Of a stretch of 64,000 nucleotides of DNA, positions 34,672 through 43,720 are shown one piece after another. Each line of letters begins with the position of its first letter. The first letter of the stretch is position 1. The notes under the pieces are model-generated. The model was not told the origin of the DNA, searched no databases, and saw only the letters and a program-made list of their open reading frames with translations. A program made the position numbers and the translations under genes. Source of the stretch: an uncultured Lachnospiraceae bacterium. Its GTDB lineage: Bacteria > Bacillota > Clostridia > Lachnospirales > Lachnospiraceae. The DNA lies in contig CAMZDG010000016.1 of NCBI GenBank assembly GCA_947305245.1, forward strand, positions 1-64,000, given 5' to 3'.

Positions 34672-37368
34672 ATGAATTATGGCAGAAGCGGCGTTCGCGA
34701 GATACAAAGATCGCTGAACTCCAAGTCTAATAAATTATGGCATTCCCTGCAGCTCCTCGTTCTCAGGGTTGCGATCCTTGGCGCCATCGGCGTCGGGATC
34801 TGCGGCGCGGCCTTAGGTCTCGGCATGTTTAGCGGGATCCTGGCGGACACGCCCCGCGTGAGGCTGGAAGACATTGTCGCCTCCGGACAGGCCACCATCG
34901 TTTATGACTGCGAAGGGAATGAGATCGACAGCTACGTCGGCATGAACTCGAACCGCATCCAGGTAACCTGGGATGTCATCCCGAGGCACTTGGCACTGGC
35001 CTTCGTCGCCTGCGAGGATGAGCGTTTCTATCAGAACAACGGTATCGACTTCAAGGCGATCGCCCGTTCCGGATTCCAATACGTGAAATCCGGCTTTAAC
35101 CAGACGCAGGGCGGCAGTACCATCACCCAGCAGCTCTTAAAGAACACGGTCTTCACCACCTGGACCGAAGAGGGCCATAACCTCGTAAAGAAGATCAAGC
35201 GTAAGATCCAGGAGCAGTACCTGGCGCTCGAAGTGACGAAGAAGTTCTCCAAGGACGAGATCCTTCTGCGTTACATGAACGCGATCAACCTAGGCCAGAA
35301 TACGCTGGGCGTTGAGTCCGCGTCCCTGAGATATTTCGGAAAGTCCTGCAGCGAGTTGACCATTTCCGAGGCGGCCGTGATCGCCGTGATCACACAGAAC
35401 CCTTCGGGCTATAACCCCATCAGCCATCCCGACAACAATGCGAGAAGAAGGAAGGCCTGCCTGGACAAGATGAAGGAACTGGAATTCATCACCGAGGACC
35501 AGTATAACGAAGCCATCGCGGACACCAACGACGTGTATGAGCGGATCGGTCTGTTCGATACCAGCTATCGCGTCAGCTCCTCTTCCACCGGCTCCTATTT
35601 CTCGGATGCCGTGTATGAGCAGGTGTTTAATGACCTGGTGGCGGCCGGCTATACGAAAAACCTTGCAGAGTCCCTTCTGACCAGCGGCGGCCTTCGCATC
35701 GAATCCACTTTGGATCCCACGATCCAGGCCATCTGCGATGAAGAGGCGGCCAATCCCGCGAACTATCCCGCGCAGACGGACTGGTACTTAAACTACGCGC
35801 TCACCGTGTACCTTGGTACGGAAAAGAAGAACTTCAGCAAAGAAAACATGATGAGCTGGTTTAGGAGCAATAAGAGCAAGGACTTCAACCTGATCTTCCA
35901 TTCTCAGGATGACGCGCACGCCGCGATCGATGAATATCGGCACGCCGTTATGACGGAGCTTGGCATCCCGGATGATCCCGAGAATTATAAAGAGAGCGAC
36001 ATCATGACGCCTCAGCCTCAGATCGCATTCGTGGTAAGCGATCCCAAGACCGGCTACGTAGTTGCCATGGTCGGCGGCCGCGGCGTGAAGGGCGGACGAA
36101 GAACCCTGAACAGAGCCACCGGCGCCACGCGTTCCCCCGGTTCCACCTTTAAGGTGCTCGCTTCCTTTGCTCCCGCGATCGACTGCTGTGGCATGACCCT
36201 TGCCACCGTATATAACGATGCGCCGTTCAATTATAATACGGGAACGCCCGTAAAGAACTGGTATAAGGGCTATTACAAGGACATCTGCACGATCCGCTAC
36301 GCCATCGAGCAGTCCCTGAACATCATCGCCGTAAAGAACCTGACGGTGATCTCGCCCCAGCTTGGCTTCGACTACCTCACCAACTTCGGCTTCACCACGC
36401 TGGAGGAAGGTGCTTATTATAACGGACAATGGCTGACCGACATCAACCAGTCCCTCGCCCTCGGCGGTATGACCAGAGGCGTTACGCCCTACGAGCTGAA
36501 CGCGGCCTATGCTTCCATCGGAAATCAGGGCACCTACGTACAGCCCAAGTTATACTCGAGAGTGACGGACTCCGAAGGAAACGTGATCCTCGACAACACG
36601 AATCCCAAGACCAGACAGGTTCTCAAGGAGACCACCGCCTATCTTCTGACCAGCGCCATGCAGGACGTAGTCAAGAAGGGTACCGCATCCGTATGTAAGC
36701 TCAACAACATGAACGTGGCTGGTAAGACTGGTACCACCACCGACACCCACGACGTATGGTTCGCAGGCTTCACGCCCTATTACTGCTGTACCGTGTGGAC
36801 AGGCTATGACAACAACATCGCCATGGTGACCAGCGGTCCCAATGACCAGGACGGCATTTCCAAGGCCATCTGGAAGGGCGTCATGAGTAGGGTTCACGAG
36901 GATCTTCCGAACCAGGAATTCCCCAAGCCCTCCGGCATCGTGGAATGTAATATCTGTACCCAGTCTGGAAAGCTTCCGAGAGAAGGCCTCTGTGACGTGG
37001 CCGGATGCGTGATCACCGAAATGTTCGCGGAGGGCACTGAGCCCACGGAATACTGCGACATCCATTATGAAGGCGAGATCTGTGCTTATGACAATCTGAT
37101 CGCCTGCGACGAGTGTCCGTTCCGTTATCACGGCGTGACGACGCTTCCCATCGTGGAAGATCCCGCGCTGACCAAGGGATCCACGATGATCGTAAAGACG
37201 GCGGACGGCGGACAGACTTTGGTAACGCCGACCACCTCTCAGTACTGCCAGCATAACTCCCTCTTCTTCCTGAAGCCGGGAGCAAATGAGCTCATCGAGC
37301 AGCAGCGCATTGAACTGCAGCAGCGCATCGCCGCTGCGCAGGCAGCCGCGGCCGCACAAGGCTACTAG
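34672..37368 (+). CDS. Class A penicillin-binding protein (transglycosylase/transpeptidase)
   Basis: An 898-residue bifunctional peptidoglycan synthase. A single membrane anchor (about 30-58) is followed by the GT51 glycosyltransferase (EDERFYQNNGID with the catalytic Glu; GGSTITQQLLKN) and by the transpeptidase with SPGSTFK (nucleophile), EQSLN (SxN) and VAGKTGTT (KTG). After the transpeptidase there is a Cys-rich segment of about 75 residues (CNIC, CDVAGC, CDIHYEGEIC, CDEC), then a Gln/Ala-rich end. ATG 34672 with CAGAAAGGACG is used. It is monocistronic on the plus strand, with a strong terminator at 37442-37482. Confidence 0.95.
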   Translation: MNYGRSGVREIQRSLNSKSNKLWHSLQLLVLRVAILGAIGVGICGAALGLGMFSGILADTPRVRLEDIVASGQATIVYDCEGNEIDSYVGMNSNRIQVTWDVIPRHLALAFVACEDERFYQNNGIDFKAIARSGFQYVKSGFNQTQGGSTITQQLLKNTVFTTWTEEGHNLVKKIKRKIQEQYLALEVTKKFSKDEILLRYMNAINLGQNTLGVESASLRYFGKSCSELTISEAAVIAVITQNPSGYNPISHPDNNARRRKACLDKMKELEFITEDQYNEAIADTNDVYERIGLFDTSYRVSSSSTGSYFSDAVYEQVFNDLVAAGYTKNLAESLLTSGGLRIESTLDPTIQAICDEEAANPANYPAQTDWYLNYALTVYLGTEKKNFSKENMMSWFRSNKSKDFNLIFHSQDDAHAAIDEYRHAVMTELGIPDDPENYKESDIMTPQPQIAFVVSDPKTGYVVAMVGGRGVKGGRRTLNRATGATRSPGSTFKVLASFAPAIDCCGMTLATVYNDAPFNYNTGTPVKNWYKGYYKDICTIRYAIEQSLNIIAVKNLTVISPQLGFDYLTNFGFTTLEEGAYYNGQWLTDINQSLALGGMTRGVTPYELNAAYASIGNQGTYVQPKLYSRVTDSEGNVILDNTNPKTRQVLKETTAYLLTSAMQDVVKKGTASVCKLNNMNVAGKTGTTTDTHDVWFAGFTPYYCCTVWTGYDNNIAMVTSGPNDQDGISKAIWKGVMSRVHEDLPNQEFPKPSGIVECNICTQSGKLPREGLCDVAGCVITEMFAEGTEPTEYCDIHYEGEICAYDNLIACDECPFRYHGVTTLPIVEDPALTKGSTMIVKTADGGQTLVTPTTSQYCQHNSLFFLKPGANELIEQQRIELQQRIAAAQAAAAAQGY

Positions 37369-37441
37369 AGGCATATAGAATAAAGGCCGAACGCCTGCAT
37401 GAACCGATTTGGCAAATAATAAAACCACTGAGACAAAATAA

Positions 37442-37482
37442 AAAACCATCTGACGAAGGGAATTCCTTGTCAGATGGTTTTT
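37442..37482. terminator. Bidirectional intrinsic terminator
   Basis: AAAACCATCTGAC at 37442-37454 pairs with GTCAGATGGTTTT at 37469-37481, with T-runs on both strands. It ends the PBP gene (plus) and the small coiled-coil gene (minus). Confidence 0.9.
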
Positions 37483-37483
37483 A

Positions 37484-37834
37484 TTAACTATGTGTGCGAA
37501 TAGCCTTGATCTGCTTGCTTAAGTCGGCGATGGCCCGCTTCGCGTTGGCGATGGCCGTGCACTGCTTCGCAAAGCATTCCGGAACGTCAGGCCTTACCGT
37601 CTCCACGCCCAGGTCTTCCTGGCAGACGTCCTCTCCGCTCTCCTTCGCTTCCGCCTTTTCTTCATACTGCGCATAGACCAGCTTACCGATCTCGAGCTCA
37701 TTACGGCGGATGACCTCCTCACAGGTGAGGATCTGTCGCTTTAGGCGCGTGATCTGCGCCAGTTCTTTCGCTTTTTCGCATACCTGACGCTTCTTGTCCG
37801 TAAGCACTTCCTTCACTGCATCCATCTTTTCCAT
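37484..37834 (-). CDS. Hypothetical coiled-coil protein
   Basis: A 116-residue, mostly helical, charged cytoplasmic protein. Two heptad-rich stretches (about 1-65 and 85-114) flank an acidic middle (EEKAEAKESGEDVCQEDLG). Short blocks such as LKRQILTCEEVIRRNELEIGK are typical of small coiled-coil proteins beside cell-wall genes in Lachnospiraceae, but no named family is recognised. ATG 37834 follows GGGAGGAACGGC. It converges on the PBP gene and shares its terminator; an effect on cell-wall synthesis would be pure speculation. Confidence 0.75.
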   Translation of the reverse strand: MEKMDAVKEVLTDKKRQVCEKAKELAQITRLKRQILTCEEVIRRNELEIGKLVYAQYEEKAEAKESGEDVCQEDLGVETVRPDVPECFAKQCTAIANAKRAIADLSKQIKAIRTHS

Positions 37835-37913
37835 AAGCCGTTCCTCCCTTTCGTAAATGCTATGTCCCCTGCTCACATTGTACCTTTTTTCCAAAAAACC
37901 TTCAAGTATTTCA

Positions 37914-37943
37914 TTGCACTTTTGATGAAATCTGTGCTATACT
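37914..37943 (+). promoter_or_regulatory. SigA promoter of the 94-residue ORF
   Basis: TTGCAC (37914-37919), an 18-base spacer and TATACT (37938-37943), 28 bases before the start codon. Confidence 0.65.
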
Positions 37944-37971
37944 GTTTTTAGCTTTACGGGAGGTATCAGTC

Positions 37972-38256
37972 ATGCAGCCAATTTACACAAACCTAAAAGT
38001 AAACAACGAGATCGAGCTCTGCGAGGTGACCGACGAGGAATGCAAAAAGCTCATCGAAAAGGCCCTGCTCCAGAACCGCATCTCCTATTATATCCGCTGG
38101 GTCAAGGCGGGCTTCTTTAGCAATCGTCAGAACTGCATCATCTGCGTCAATGACAATTCCAAGGAAGCGGCGGAGGCGCTCGTGCGCGCCATCTGCGACG
38201 AGGCAGGCTATCGCGTGAAGTTTTTGCTTCGCCAGTCCAACACCTCCTATTTCTAA
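37972..38256 (+). CDS. Hypothetical small protein
   Basis: A 94-residue protein of alternating strands and helices (IELCEVTDEECKKLIEKAL, then ISYYIRW, NCIICVNDNS, AAEALVRAICDEAG). The alpha/beta pattern is ferredoxin-like, like small signal-transducing or DUF2007-type proteins, but the family is not recognised. It has its own promoter, a GGGAGG ribosome site and a terminator, so it is a genuine single gene. It lies divergent from the coiled-coil gene on its left. Confidence 0.8.
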   Translation: MQPIYTNLKVNNEIELCEVTDEECKKLIEKALLQNRISYYIRWVKAGFFSNRQNCIICVNDNSKEAAEALVRAICDEAGYRVKFLLRQSNTSYF

Positions 38257-38269
38257 AATGGCAAAAGAC

Positions 38270-38300
38270 AAGCCCTTCTGCAAGCGCAGGAGGGCTTTTT
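38270..38300 (+). terminator. Intrinsic terminator
   Basis: AAGCCCTTCTG (38270-38280) pairs with CGCAGGAGGGCTT, followed by TTT, 14 bases after the 94-residue ORF. Confidence 0.85.
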
Positions 38301-38310
38301 CATGCAACTG

Positions 38311-38355
38311 ATTCCGTCATACGGTTTAGTTCACGTCATTTCTTTTATGGTTCTC
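38311..38355 (-). repeat. Possible decayed copy of the ApbE-like gene 3' end
   Basis: The sequence beyond the stop of the ApbE-like gene resembles its end: on the minus strand it reads E-N-H-K-R-N-D-V-N-stop, against E-K-I-L-T-N-D-V-N in the gene, with an exact 11-base match (TTCACGTCATT on the plus strand). The offset is about 55 bases. The match is weaker than for rseP and rarA. Confidence 0.4.
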
Positions 38356-38363
38356 TTTTATCA

Positions 38364-39608
38364 TCATTCCGGCTCATACTTCAGATTCACGTCATTCGTA
38401 AGGATCTTCTCCCCGTCGAAAAGAAGATACATGATCCCGCGGCTCTCGAGCGAAGCCAGTTGCGGCGTCATCACTTTTTCGCCGACGTAGCACTGCATGG
38501 CCTCCATCAGGAGCTCGCTGCAGCCAAGCGACCCATGCTCCGCGTCCGTATAAAGAAGCATTTCATGGGCAGCGGCCTTCAGCATCCCGTCCGCAGGATC
38601 CACGTAGGGTGCCCGCACGGTCCCGTCCTCATAGCAATAATAGGAATAGGCCTCCTGCGCCTCAGAGAGGGGATAATCATGGAAAAACAAGAGGCTCCTT
38701 GCCCCGGAATACTTCATGGTCCCGGCGCCCTGGATCTCGTTTCCGCTCCTTCGAAGCAGCGTGTAGGACGCTTCTTCCTTGCCGTCATACAGATTCCTTA
38801 CGAACCCGTCCTGGCTACTGAGCACGCCATGAGTCAGGCCCTGCTCGGTCAGCCGGTCCGCGATATAATCCGCGATGAAGGCATTTCGCATCCATCCAAA
38901 GTCCAGATAGGTCTCCTCCCAGTTCTCCTTCAAGTACGCCTGATACTCCGCCGAAACGGAAAGTAGAACGCGGCAGTCGCCCAAAAAGCGAAGCTCGATC
39001 ATGGCGGGGTCCGATGCAAAGGAGACGAGTCTTTCGATCTCCTCCTTCACCGCCGGATTGCGAAGCGGGTCCACCTCCGTCGCTTCCTGATCACTTTGAC
39101 TGGCAAAGAGCGAGTCATAATGCCCATAAAGCGGTCCGAGATAGATCGCGCGATTTCCACCCTTTGTCACGCGCTCTAACGCGTCATACAGCGCCTGATC
39201 GATCGCAAGCTCCTCATTGGGCCGTTCGTTCAAGGCGGTAAGGCCAATGACCTCATCCGACTTTTCCGCCGTATAAAAGAGAAGCCAGGCCCGCCGCACC
39301 GCGTCACTGTAAACCAGCGTCAGGGCTTTCTTTTCTGCCGTAGGGGACAAATCTGCGGCGCCCAGACGATATTGTAAAACAAACTCCTTGGATACGTCAC
39401 CCAAGGAGCCGTTATTCACCTCTATGGTCTCCCAGCCCTGATTGGAACCAAGGAGTCTAAGCAACGAATAGCCTAGGGTACCAAGCCCAAGGACCAGAAA
39501 AACCACCACCGCGATCACGCGAAACCTCAAATGGTCTTCTGAAAGTTCGATCCGCTCAACGGGCTGAGGATGGGGTCTGTCTCGATTGTCCCTCGCCGTG
39601 CGCCCCAT
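38364..39608 (-). CDS. Degenerate ApbE-like membrane-anchored protein
   Basis: A 414-residue protein: a short cytoplasmic start, one membrane anchor (about 30-52) and an extracytoplasmic domain. Parts track the ApbE flavin transferase fold. A helix plus loop (LAIDQALYDALERV then AIYLGPLYG) matches the SPELY-to-DPTVGPL region, and LDFGWMRNAFIADYIADRL then GLTHGVLSSQDG matches the LDLGGIAKGYAVDR and G-x-x-x-A-L-V-N-x-G-G region. The Gly and Lys residues needed for FAD binding and transfer are largely lost, so it may bind rather than transfer flavin. Its ATG overlaps the oppF stop (TAATG), making it the last gene of the opp operon. Confidence 0.6.
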   Translation of the reverse strand: MGRTARDNRDRPHPQPVERIELSEDHLRFRVIAVVVFLVLGLGTLGYSLLRLLGSNQGWETIEVNNGSLGDVSKEFVLQYRLGAADLSPTAEKKALTLVYSDAVRRAWLLFYTAEKSDEVIGLTALNERPNEELAIDQALYDALERVTKGGNRAIYLGPLYGHYDSLFASQSDQEATEVDPLRNPAVKEEIERLVSFASDPAMIELRFLGDCRVLLSVSAEYQAYLKENWEETYLDFGWMRNAFIADYIADRLTEQGLTHGVLSSQDGFVRNLYDGKEEASYTLLRRSGNEIQGAGTMKYSGARSLLFFHDYPLSEAQEAYSYYCYEDGTVRAPYVDPADGMLKAAAHEMLLYTDAEHGSLGCSELLMEAMQCYVGEKVMTPQLASLESRGIMYLLFDGEKILTNDVNLKYEPE

Positions 39609-40897
39609 TATACTTGTGCGATGATCAGCAACAGGAGGAAGATCAAGGCGATCACGCCAAGGCAGATGAATCCGCCGACGGCCCCCTTCTTGCAGATCTT
39701 ATAATTGCGAATGTAGTTAGCCCGTCTGAACAAAAAGGCAACGGGCAGTCCCAGGATCGGAAGCAGGAAGGAAAGAATGCCCAGGAAAAGATTTCCATTG
39801 TCATGAATGGGCCTCTTTAGGAATTCGTCCTCTGCGGCCGTATGCACGTGCGCCTGCGCTTCGGCTTCCTCCTCTTCGGTGAAGTTCACGCCACGGATCG
39901 AAACCGACTTCAGGGGGACGCCCTCCTCACGGGTCTTGGTATACTCCTCGATCTCCTTCTTATTACCGAACACCCAGTGATCATGGCCGATGCAGGTCAG
40001 CTCCGGCTTGTCCTGGCTATAATCATGCACGGAAGGATCATAGGTGAACAGCACCTTATTCTTCTCAAGCAACGGATCCGGAATGGGAATGGCCGAGATC
40101 AAGGATCTCGTGTAGGGATGCAGCGGGTAGTCAAAGAGCTCTTCCGCTTCCGCCACCTCTACGATGTCGCCCTTATAAATAACGCCGATCCTGTCCGAGA
40201 TAAAGCGTACGATCGAAAGGTCATGCGCAATGAACAGGTAGGTCAGGTTCTTTTCCTTCTGGAACTTCTTTAAGAGGTTCAAAACCTGCGCGCGAATGGA
40301 CACGTCCAGCGCCGAGATGGGCTCGTCCGCAACGACCAGCTCCGGCTCCATGACCATGGCTCTCGCAAGGCCGATCCTCTGTCTCTGACCGCCGGAGAAC
40401 TCGTGAGGATATCTGGTCAGATGCTCCGGGAGCAGGCCAACCTCCTCGATCATGTTCTCGACCTTCTTCACGCGATCTGCCTCATTTTCAAACAAATGGA
40501 AATTGTAAAGGCCCTCCGAAATGATGTAGTCCACGGTGGCACGCTCATTCAGGGACGCTGCCGGATCCTGGAACACCATCTGGATGTTACGGATGACCTC
40601 ACGGTCCAGGGAATGCGGGATCTTTCCGGAGATCTTCACGCCCTTATACTGGATCTCACCTGCGGCGCAGGGATTCACGCGGATCACCGCGCGGCCGATG
40701 GTCGTCTTTCCGGAACCGGACTCTCCCACCAGGGAGAAGGTCTCCCCTTTATAAATGTCAAAGCTGGCATTCTTGACTGCCCGAACGGCATGATCGCCCT
40801 TGCCGAAAGTAATGTCCACGTTTTTCAGGGACAACAGGATCTCTTTTCCGTTTTCAGCAATCGGGCCATGTTCTGGCAAATGCGTTGTCTTAGCCAC
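39608..40897 (-). CDS. oppF: Oligopeptide ABC transporter ATP-binding protein OppF with C-terminal membrane segments
   Basis: A 429-residue ATPase, about 100 longer than usual. Residues 20-280 are a normal OppF: Walker [11 protein letters not shown]-loop [11 protein letters not shown], signature [14 protein letters not shown], Walker [14 protein letters not shown]-loop FIAHDLSIV and the oligopeptide C-terminal motif [12 protein letters not shown]. Residues about 300-330 include a small segment with Cys and His (TCIGHDHW). The tail ends in two hydrophobic helices (about 369-391 and 405-427), so this ATPase is itself membrane-inserted, which is unusual. It follows oppD by 42 bases and overlaps the ApbE-like gene by one base. 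Confidence 0.92.
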   Translation of the reverse strand: MAKTTHLPEHGPIAENGKEILLSLKNVDITFGKGDHAVRAVKNASFDIYKGETFSLVGESGSGKTTIGRAVIRVNPCAAGEIQYKGVKISGKIPHSLDREVIRNIQMVFQDPAASLNERATVDYIISEGLYNFHLFENEADRVKKVENMIEEVGLLPEHLTRYPHEFSGGQRQRIGLARAMVMEPELVVADEPISALDVSIRAQVLNLLKKFQKEKNLTYLFIAHDLSIVRFISDRIGVIYKGDIVEVAEAEELFDYPLHPYTRSLISAIPIPDPLLEKNKVLFTYDPSVHDYSQDKPELTCIGHDHWVFGNKKEIEEYTKTREEGVPLKSVSIRGVNFTEEEEAEAQAHVHTAAEDEFLKRPIHDNGNLFLGILSFLLPILGLPVAFLFRRANYIRNYKICKKGAVGGFICLGVIALIFLLLLIIAQV

Positions 40898-40939
40898 GAT
40901 CTGTTTCTCCTTCCTCGTTATGACAAATTAGAACGCTTC

Positions 40940-42688
40940 CTAGATGTTGAAGGCGTTCATGAGCTTCTCATGAATGTTCTCGATGATCTCAGGCTTGTCC
41001 ACCTTCGGGGACCTGGGATCAAGAAGCCAGGTCTTCGCAAAGTGCGTGTCCGTCACCTTGAACATGGGAGGCTCCTTCAGCGTGTCGATCTTCATGCAAT
41101 ACGGGTTTCTCGGTGCGAATGCGTCGCCCACGATGCTGTTGTACAGGGAGGGCGGCGTACCCGTGATGGAATACAGCGTGGTGTTTCTCTGTGCCAGCTG
41201 AGGCAGGGAGGATAACAGCGCCCAGGTATAGGGATGGCGGGGATCATAGAAGACCTCGTCCACCTTTCCAAGCTCCACGACCTGACCCGCATACAACACG
41301 GCCACGCGGTCTGCCACGTTTGCCACGACGCCAAGGTCATGCGTGATAAATACGATGGTATAATGGAATTCCTTCTGCAGATCCTTGATCAGCTTTAAGA
41401 TCTGCGCCTGAATGGTCACGTCCAGTGCCGTGGTCGGCTCGTCGCAGATCAATATCTTCGGCTGACAGGACAGTGCAATTGCGATAACGATTCTCTGTCT
41501 CATACCGCCGGAATACTGGAAGGGATAATCATCAAAACGCTGTTCCGCATTGGGAATGCCCACTTTGTTCATCAGATCCAGCGCCTTTGCCCTGGCCTCT
41601 GCCTCCGTTCCGCCCTGATGCTTTAAGATGATGGAGGTGATCTGCTTTCCGATGGTGAGGATGGGGTTTAAGCTCGTCATGGGATCCTGGAAGACCGTAG
41701 CGATCTTACGTCCGCGGATCTTTCCCCAGTCGTTTGCATACTTCACGTTCGCAAGGTTCAGGATACAGGTGCCGTGCAAGTGATCCGCCGTCTCGTCCAA
41801 GTACTTCACGCGAAAGGCAACCTTGTCGAATACGGCATTGCACGCCTCGTCGTCCTCCAGCGGAACGCCGCGGCGATACGCCTCCTTCAGCTCCTTTTGG
41901 AGCGCGTATATCAGTTTGATTCGCTGGGCATAGGGATAACGGCCTACGGAGAGATAGATCTCCTTCGCGAGAATCTTGTTTTTTTCCTTCATCTCGGGCG
42001 TGATCTCGCCGGCGATGGCTTTCTCATATTGTTCCTTCAGCTTATTCATCTGCTCGTTATAAACGTTCAGGTAAGCCTGGTCTTCCGCAAGGTGCTTTGC
42101 TGCCTTCTCATTCTCTTCCTTCATTTCCTTGGAGAGTACCTCAATCTGCTGGTCCGCGGCCTTAATCTCCTCTCCCAAGGCTTTGATCTTGTCCTTTTCG
42201 TTCTTCGGATCCAAGGTCAGGCGAAGGTTATACTGATCCGTGCGCTTTGCCTTGAGATCGGCAAGCTTCTTCTCATACTCTTCCTTCTTTTCCGGCGAGA
42301 TTACGCCCTTGGCATTCTTTTCCTGCTCTAAGCGCTCCATCGTGAGGAACTCATTCTTTCCCAGGGAAAGCTTGGAATATTCATTCAGCTTCTTTTCCGT
42401 TCTCGCAATGATCCTATTCGCTGCAGCATTCAGTGACACCTTCGTGTCCGCAAGCTCGGGATCGTTGAAGATGATCTTTCCCTGATCAATATATCCGTTA
42501 CTGTCAAGCATGCCTGCAAACGTCTTAGTGAAAACGGACTTTCCGGAGCCAGACTCTCCCACGATGGCAATGGATTCTTCCTCATAAATATCCAGGGAGA
42601 TGTCACGGATGGCGGTAAGTACCCTGCCACGCACGCGAAACCGCACGATAAGATCGCTGACCGATAATAAAACCTTTTTGTCTTCCAT
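40940..42688 (-). CDS. oppD: Oligopeptide ABC transporter ATP-binding protein OppD with large helical insertion
   Basis: A 582-residue ATPase against about 330-350 normally. Walker A GESGSGKS lies at 44-51 and Q-loop TVFQDPMTSLNPI at 331-343. Between them about 240 residues (about 78-318) are inserted, largely charged helix with heptad character (for example EKKEEYEKKLADLKAKR and IEVLSKEMKEENEKAAKHL). The rest is canonical: signature YSGGMRQRIVIAIAL, Walker B LICDEPTTALD, H-loop FITHDLGVV and HPYTWALLSSLP. ATP hydrolysis should be intact, with the insertion projecting from the RecA-like lobe. It lies 21 bases after oppC. Confidence 0.93.
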   Translation of the reverse strand: MEDKKVLLSVSDLIVRFRVRGRVLTAIRDISLDIYEEESIAIVGESGSGKSVFTKTFAGMLDSNGYIDQGKIIFNDPELADTKVSLNAAANRIIARTEKKLNEYSKLSLGKNEFLTMERLEQEKNAKGVISPEKKEEYEKKLADLKAKRTDQYNLRLTLDPKNEKDKIKALGEEIKAADQQIEVLSKEMKEENEKAAKHLAEDQAYLNVYNEQMNKLKEQYEKAIAGEITPEMKEKNKILAKEIYLSVGRYPYAQRIKLIYALQKELKEAYRRGVPLEDDEACNAVFDKVAFRVKYLDETADHLHGTCILNLANVKYANDWGKIRGRKIATVFQDPMTSLNPILTIGKQITSIILKHQGGTEAEARAKALDLMNKVGIPNAEQRFDDYPFQYSGGMRQRIVIAIALSCQPKILICDEPTTALDVTIQAQILKLIKDLQKEFHYTIVFITHDLGVVANVADRVAVLYAGQVVELGKVDEVFYDPRHPYTWALLSSLPQLAQRNTTLYSITGTPPSLYNSIVGDAFAPRNPYCMKIDTLKEPPMFKVTDTHFAKTWLLDPRSPKVDKPEIIENIHEKLMNAFNI

Positions 42689-42709
42689 AGTCTACTCCAT
42701 TAAATATGA

Positions 42710-43714
42710 TTACATATGCGTACGAGGATCTGACGCGTCACCAAGGTTCTGTCCGGCTACGTAGAGCACGACAGAGATGATGGCGGTGATTGCCACGGGG
42801 CTCCAGAACTCAAACTCCCAACCGGGCGTTACCATGGCGCTCTGCGCTTCAGATATGATCACGCCGAGGGACTTGTCAGAAAGACCCATGCCGATGTAAG
42901 CCATGAACACCTCAAAACTGATATATCCGGGAATCTCCGAAGCTGCCAAAGTCACGATGATGGAGGTCATAAAGGGTAAAATGTTTCGGAATGCGATCTT
43001 GACGGTCGAGGTTCCAAGACATTTGGAGGCCAGATTGTACTCCCTGTCACGAATGATGACCACCTGGGTACGGATGAAGTACGCAATAAACAGCCAACCC
43101 GTAATGGTAAATGCGAAGACCATGCTCCAGAAGCTTGCGCCTACCAACATGATGAGAACCGCGATCACCAGAATCGAAGGCACGTTGGCAATGATGCTGT
43201 ATACCTGCGTCATGATCATGTCCACTCTCTTGGAAAAGCCCCAGACGGCACCGAGGAGCACGCCAACCACCATGTTGATCAACGCACTGATAAAAGCCAG
43301 GGAAATAGAGATGCGGGAGCCATACCAGATGGCATCAAAGGTGGACTCTCCCGAGCCGCCCGTCCCAAGGATATTATGAATGTTATAACCGAACTTTTCC
43401 ATGGCAGCCTTGGGTCCTAAGTGCTTTGCGGTGGAATTCATGATGTTGACAAAGGGATCATAATGCACCAAAGCAGGATACACGTAGGCCATGAGCACAA
43501 CAACGGCTAACAGCGATAAAATAACGATATTGAGCCTCTTGCGGAAAAACACGCGGAAAACTGAATGCCAATAGGAATATCTGGGTGCCGTGATCTTCTC
43601 GGCGCTCAAGCTGTCTAAAGGCACGCGTGCAAACAACTCTTCCTCCGTATAACCGGCAAACACGTCGTCGTTTTTCTTTCGATCTATCGTTTGTTTTTGA
43701 ATTTCTTTTGCCAT
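42710..43714 (-). CDS. oppC: Oligopeptide ABC transporter permease OppC
   Basis: A 334-residue permease of the DppC/OppC type. A cytoplasmic N-terminal arm (about 1-60) precedes the first membrane helix (LNIVILSLLAVVVLMAYVY). Five further helices and the EAA loop (ASKCLGTSTVKIAFRNILP) follow. Length is close to the family norm, unlike the other subunits here. The C-terminal half has GLSDKSLGVIISEAQ, the usual region before the last helix. It is 6 bases after oppB. Confidence 0.94.
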   Translation of the reverse strand: MAKEIQKQTIDRKKNDDVFAGYTEEELFARVPLDSLSAEKITAPRYSYWHSVFRVFFRKRLNIVILSLLAVVVLMAYVYPALVHYDPFVNIMNSTAKHLGPKAAMEKFGYNIHNILGTGGSGESTFDAIWYGSRISISLAFISALINMVVGVLLGAVWGFSKRVDMIMTQVYSIIANVPSILVIAVLIMLVGASFWSMVFAFTITGWLFIAYFIRTQVVIIRDREYNLASKCLGTSTVKIAFRNILPFMTSIIVTLAASEIPGYISFEVFMAYIGMGLSDKSLGVIISEAQSAMVTPGWEFEFWSPVAITAIISVVLYVAGQNLGDASDPRTHM

Positions 43715-43720
43715 GTTCCC

